From Paenibacillus aurantius (lineage in GTDB: Bacteria > Bacillota > Bacilli > Paenibacillales > NBRC-103111), in NCBI RefSeq assembly GCF_032268605.1, contig NZ_CP130318.1, positions 5,059,501-5,123,500 of the forward strand: a stretch of 64,000 nucleotides of DNA. Reading direction: 5' to 3'. Below are positions 59,835-64,000 of this stretch, in pieces. The notes beneath the pieces were generated by a model, which worked only from the letters and a program-made list of their open reading frames with translations, was not told where the DNA came from and ran no database searches. The first letter of the stretch is position 1; the number at the start of each line of letters is the position of its first letter. The translations under genes were made by a program, and so were the position numbers.

Positions 59835-60209
59835 ATGATGTCAAAAAGCAGATGGGCCGGCCTATCCGTATCCGTTCTTCTCGCTCTGTCCCTCTCCGCT
59901 TGCGGAGGGAATAAGCAGGGAGCAAGTCCGAGCCCCGGAGGCGGCGCCGCTACGCCAGGGGGTACGACCGGCGGCGCTACGGTGGATGCCCAAGCCGTTT
60001 ACAAAGCGAACTGCGTAACCTGCCACGGGGACAACCTGGAGGGCCGCATGGGCGGCAACACTAACCTGACGAAGGTAGGGGGACGGAAATCCAAGGACCA
60101 GATTACCGCCCAGATCACGAACGGGGGCAACGGCATGCCGGCCTTCGGCAGCAAGCTGAAGCCGGACGAGATCTCCGCCTTGGCGGACTGGCTCGCGGCC
60201 AAGAAATAA
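59835..60209 (+). CDS. Class I cytochrome c lipoprotein (c-551/CccB type)
   Basis: This 124-residue lipoprotein has a signal peptide with lipobox LSAC (about residue 23), a Gly/Thr/Pro-rich linker and a single haem-c domain with CVTCHGDNLEGRMGGNTNL and a distal Met in GNGMPAFGSKLKPDEISALADWL. It is anchored on the outer face of the membrane, where it can accept electrons from dehydrogenases and pass them to a terminal oxidase. The ATG follows AAGGAGG. Divergence from the GMC operon makes it the likely acceptor for that enzyme. Confidence 0.93.
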   Translation: MMSKSRWAGLSVSVLLALSLSACGGNKQGASPSPGGGAATPGGTTGGATVDAQAVYKANCVTCHGDNLEGRMGGNTNLTKVGGRKSKDQITAQITNGGNGMPAFGSKLKPDEISALADWLAAKK

Positions 60210-60262
60210 GCCATTTACCAGGGATAACGGGGGCTTACCCCCGCTTCCCTCCCCAACACCAA

Positions 60263-60307
60263 AAAGACCCGAAGCTTCTCCGTTAGGAGCCGCTTCGGGT
60301 CTTTGGG
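60263..60307. terminator. Bidirectional terminator between the cytochrome c gene and gltD
   Basis: AAAGACCCGAAGC (60263-60275) pairs with GCTTCGGGTCTTT (60292-60304); the As and Ts on either side serve both strands. It separates convergent genes. Confidence 0.88.
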
Positions 60308-60395
60308 TTATGGGTTTCGCCTGGCGCAGGTGGGGCTAACGCTAGGAGCGGATCACGCCCACCCGCCGTGTTTCGGGCGCCGGAACGGGCCGGGC

Positions 60396-61880
60396 TTACG
60401 GCAAATTCGTCGCGCCCATCAAAAACCGGTCGCACTCGCGCGCCGCCTCGCGGCCTTCGTTGATCGCCCAGACGACGAGGCTCTGGCCGCGACGCATGTC
60501 GCCGGCGGCAAAGACGCCCTCTACGTTCGTGGCGTACTTGCCCTTCTCGGCCTTCGCGTTGGAGCGCTCGTCTTTCTCGACGCCGAGCTGGTCGAGCAGC
60601 TGGTTCTCCGGTCCGAGGAAGCCCATAGCCAGAAGCACGAGCTGTGCCGGGTAGACCTTCTCGCTGCCCGGAACTTCCGCCGGGAAGAAGCGGCCGTTGT
60701 CGTCCTTCTTCCACTCGACGAGCACGGTGTGCAGCTCCTTCAGGTTCCCGTTCTCATCGCCAACGAATTTCTTCGTGTTGATGAGGTACTGGCGCGGGTC
60801 GCCGCCAAATTTGGCTGCGGCTTCCTCCTGGCCGTAATCCATCTTGTACACCTTCGGCCATTCCGGCCAAGGGTTGTTCGCCGCCCGCTTCTCCGGGGCC
60901 TTCGGCATGATCTCGAACTGGGTCACGGACTTGCAGCCGTGGCGGATGGAGGTGCCCACGCAGTCGGTCCCCGTGTCCCCGCCGCCGATGACGATCACGT
61001 CCTTATCCTTTGCCGAGATGTACGCTTGGTCCTCGTGATTCGAATCCAGCAGGCTCTTCGTATTCTTGTGCAGAAACTCCATCGCCAGATGGATGCCCTT
61101 CAGTTCGCGGCCCTCGATCGGAAGGTCGCGGCCCTTCGTGGCTCCGCCGCAAAGCACGATGGCGTCGAATTCTTCCTTCAGCCGCTCCACCGGGTAGTTC
61201 ACCCCGACCTCGGTGTTCGTGATGAAGGTCACGCCCTCCGCGGCCATCAGGCCGATCCGGCGCTGCACGATCTTCTTGTCGAGCTTCATGTTCGGGATGC
61301 CGTACATGAGCAGACCGCCGATGCGGTCGTTGCGCTCGAACACCGTCACGCTGTGGCCGGCCTTGTTCAGCTGGGCCGCGGCGGCGAGTCCGGACGGGCC
61401 GGAGCCGATGACAGCCACCTTCTTGCCGGTGCGTTTCTCCGGCGGCTCGGGAACGATCCAGCCTTCGTCGAAGCCTCTGTCCACGATGCTCCGCTCGATC
61501 GTCTTAATCGTAACGGCCGAATCGTTCAGGCCCACCGTACACGAGCCTTCGCAAGGAGCGGGGCAGACGCGTCCGGTGAATTCCGGGAAATTGTTCGTCT
61601 TGTGCAGCCGGTCGAGCGCTTCCCTCCACTGGCCGCGGTACACCAGGTCATTCCACTCGGGAATGAGGTTGTTCACCGGGCAGCCGGAAGCCATTCCGCT
61701 GATCAGCTTGCCCGTGTGGCAAAACGGGATGCCGCAGTCCATGCAGCGTGCTCCCTGCACGCGAAGCTTCTCCTCCGGCATACGCTCGTGGAATTCCCGG
61801 TAATGGCTTACCCGAAGAAGCGGATCGTCTTCCTTGGGAACTTCGCGCTTGTATTCTAGAAATCCTGTCGGTTTACCCAT
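60396..61880 (-). CDS. gltD: Glutamate synthase small subunit
   Basis: This 494-residue NADPH-dependent flavoprotein supplies electrons to GltB for making two glutamates from 2-oxoglutarate and glutamine. The N-terminal Cys-rich region ([31 protein letters not shown]) ligates two 4Fe-4S clusters; the FAD site is [20 protein letters not shown] and the NADPH site [25 protein letters not shown] precedes the start. It lies 19 bp downstream of gltB, giving the normal gltB-gltD operon. Confidence 0.96.
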   Translation of the reverse strand: MGKPTGFLEYKREVPKEDDPLLRVSHYREFHERMPEEKLRVQGARCMDCGIPFCHTGKLISGMASGCPVNNLIPEWNDLVYRGQWREALDRLHKTNNFPEFTGRVCPAPCEGSCTVGLNDSAVTIKTIERSIVDRGFDEGWIVPEPPEKRTGKKVAVIGSGPSGLAAAAQLNKAGHSVTVFERNDRIGGLLMYGIPNMKLDKKIVQRRIGLMAAEGVTFITNTEVGVNYPVERLKEEFDAIVLCGGATKGRDLPIEGRELKGIHLAMEFLHKNTKSLLDSNHEDQAYISAKDKDVIVIGGGDTGTDCVGTSIRHGCKSVTQFEIMPKAPEKRAANNPWPEWPKVYKMDYGQEEAAAKFGGDPRQYLINTKKFVGDENGNLKELHTVLVEWKKDDNGRFFPAEVPGSEKVYPAQLVLLAMGFLGPENQLLDQLGVEKDERSNAKAEKGKYATNVEGVFAAGDMRRGQSLVVWAINEGREAARECDRFLMGATNLP

Positions 61881-61899
61881 TGTTCTCCTCCGCTCCTCT

Positions 61900-64000
<2,101 letters not shown>

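Overview
The window looks like chromosomal DNA of a high-GC, endospore-forming Firmicute of the Paenibacillaceae (Paenibacillus or a close relative). The evidence is a spore-germination gerA-type operon, a small acid-soluble spore protein gene, CIRCE and T-box regulation, lipoboxes and SLH domains of Firmicute type, strong AGGAGG ribosome binding sites, and a gene order that follows the groEL-tat-moaC-ydiF-tsaD-thiL block of Bacillus subtilis. I see no rRNA, tRNA, CRISPR array, insertion sequence or prophage. Coding density is high, and most intergenic gaps carry recognisable regulatory DNA.

1-15000: groEL (cut by the window edge) and groES with CIRCE; an operon for 5-formyl-THF cyclo-ligase, MoaC, MogA, a MoeA-like protein and TatA-TatC; DUF2500 and an ABC-F ATPase; a dense DnaA-box cluster; leuA behind two tandem leucine T-boxes and a perfect sigma-A promoter; then the t6A/thiamine block tsaD-rimI-tsaB-tsaE-thiL. 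Compared with my recollection of B. subtilis, rex is absent, mogA and a moeA-like gene are present, and leuA is inserted next to the DnaA-box cluster.

15000-26350: a P450, sspH with a small companion gene, a divergent ku-ligD(ligase)-ligD(polymerase) repair operon with a forespore-type promoter, cardiolipin synthase, and a germinant-receptor operon gerA-gerC-small subunit-gerB. The GerB has a long charged insertion and two additional membrane segments.

26400-49110: mainly transport and signalling. There is an LplABC/YtcQ-type sugar importer with its YesM/AraC two-component system; an ABC-2 exporter divergent from a NarL-type two-component system; a methyltransferase; an SsuABC-type importer with a sulphur-control-like operator; a BceAB-BceRS peptide detoxification module; DUF421; and a PatB/MalY C-S lyase.

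49120-64000: an operon for an 1882-residue surface protein (lamin-tail, metallophosphatase and SLH domains) and a HupE-like membrane protein. Next is a four-gene operon for a Tat-exported dehydrogenase (subunit 3, GMC flavoprotein) with its own TatC-TatA, divergent from a cytochrome c lipoprotein. The window ends with gltD and the 3' part of gltB.

The most notable items are the DnaA-box cluster, the self-contained Tat/GMC/cytochrome c cassette, the aberrant GerB, the tandem T-boxes, and a multi-hairpin element inside the thiL-tsaE operon.
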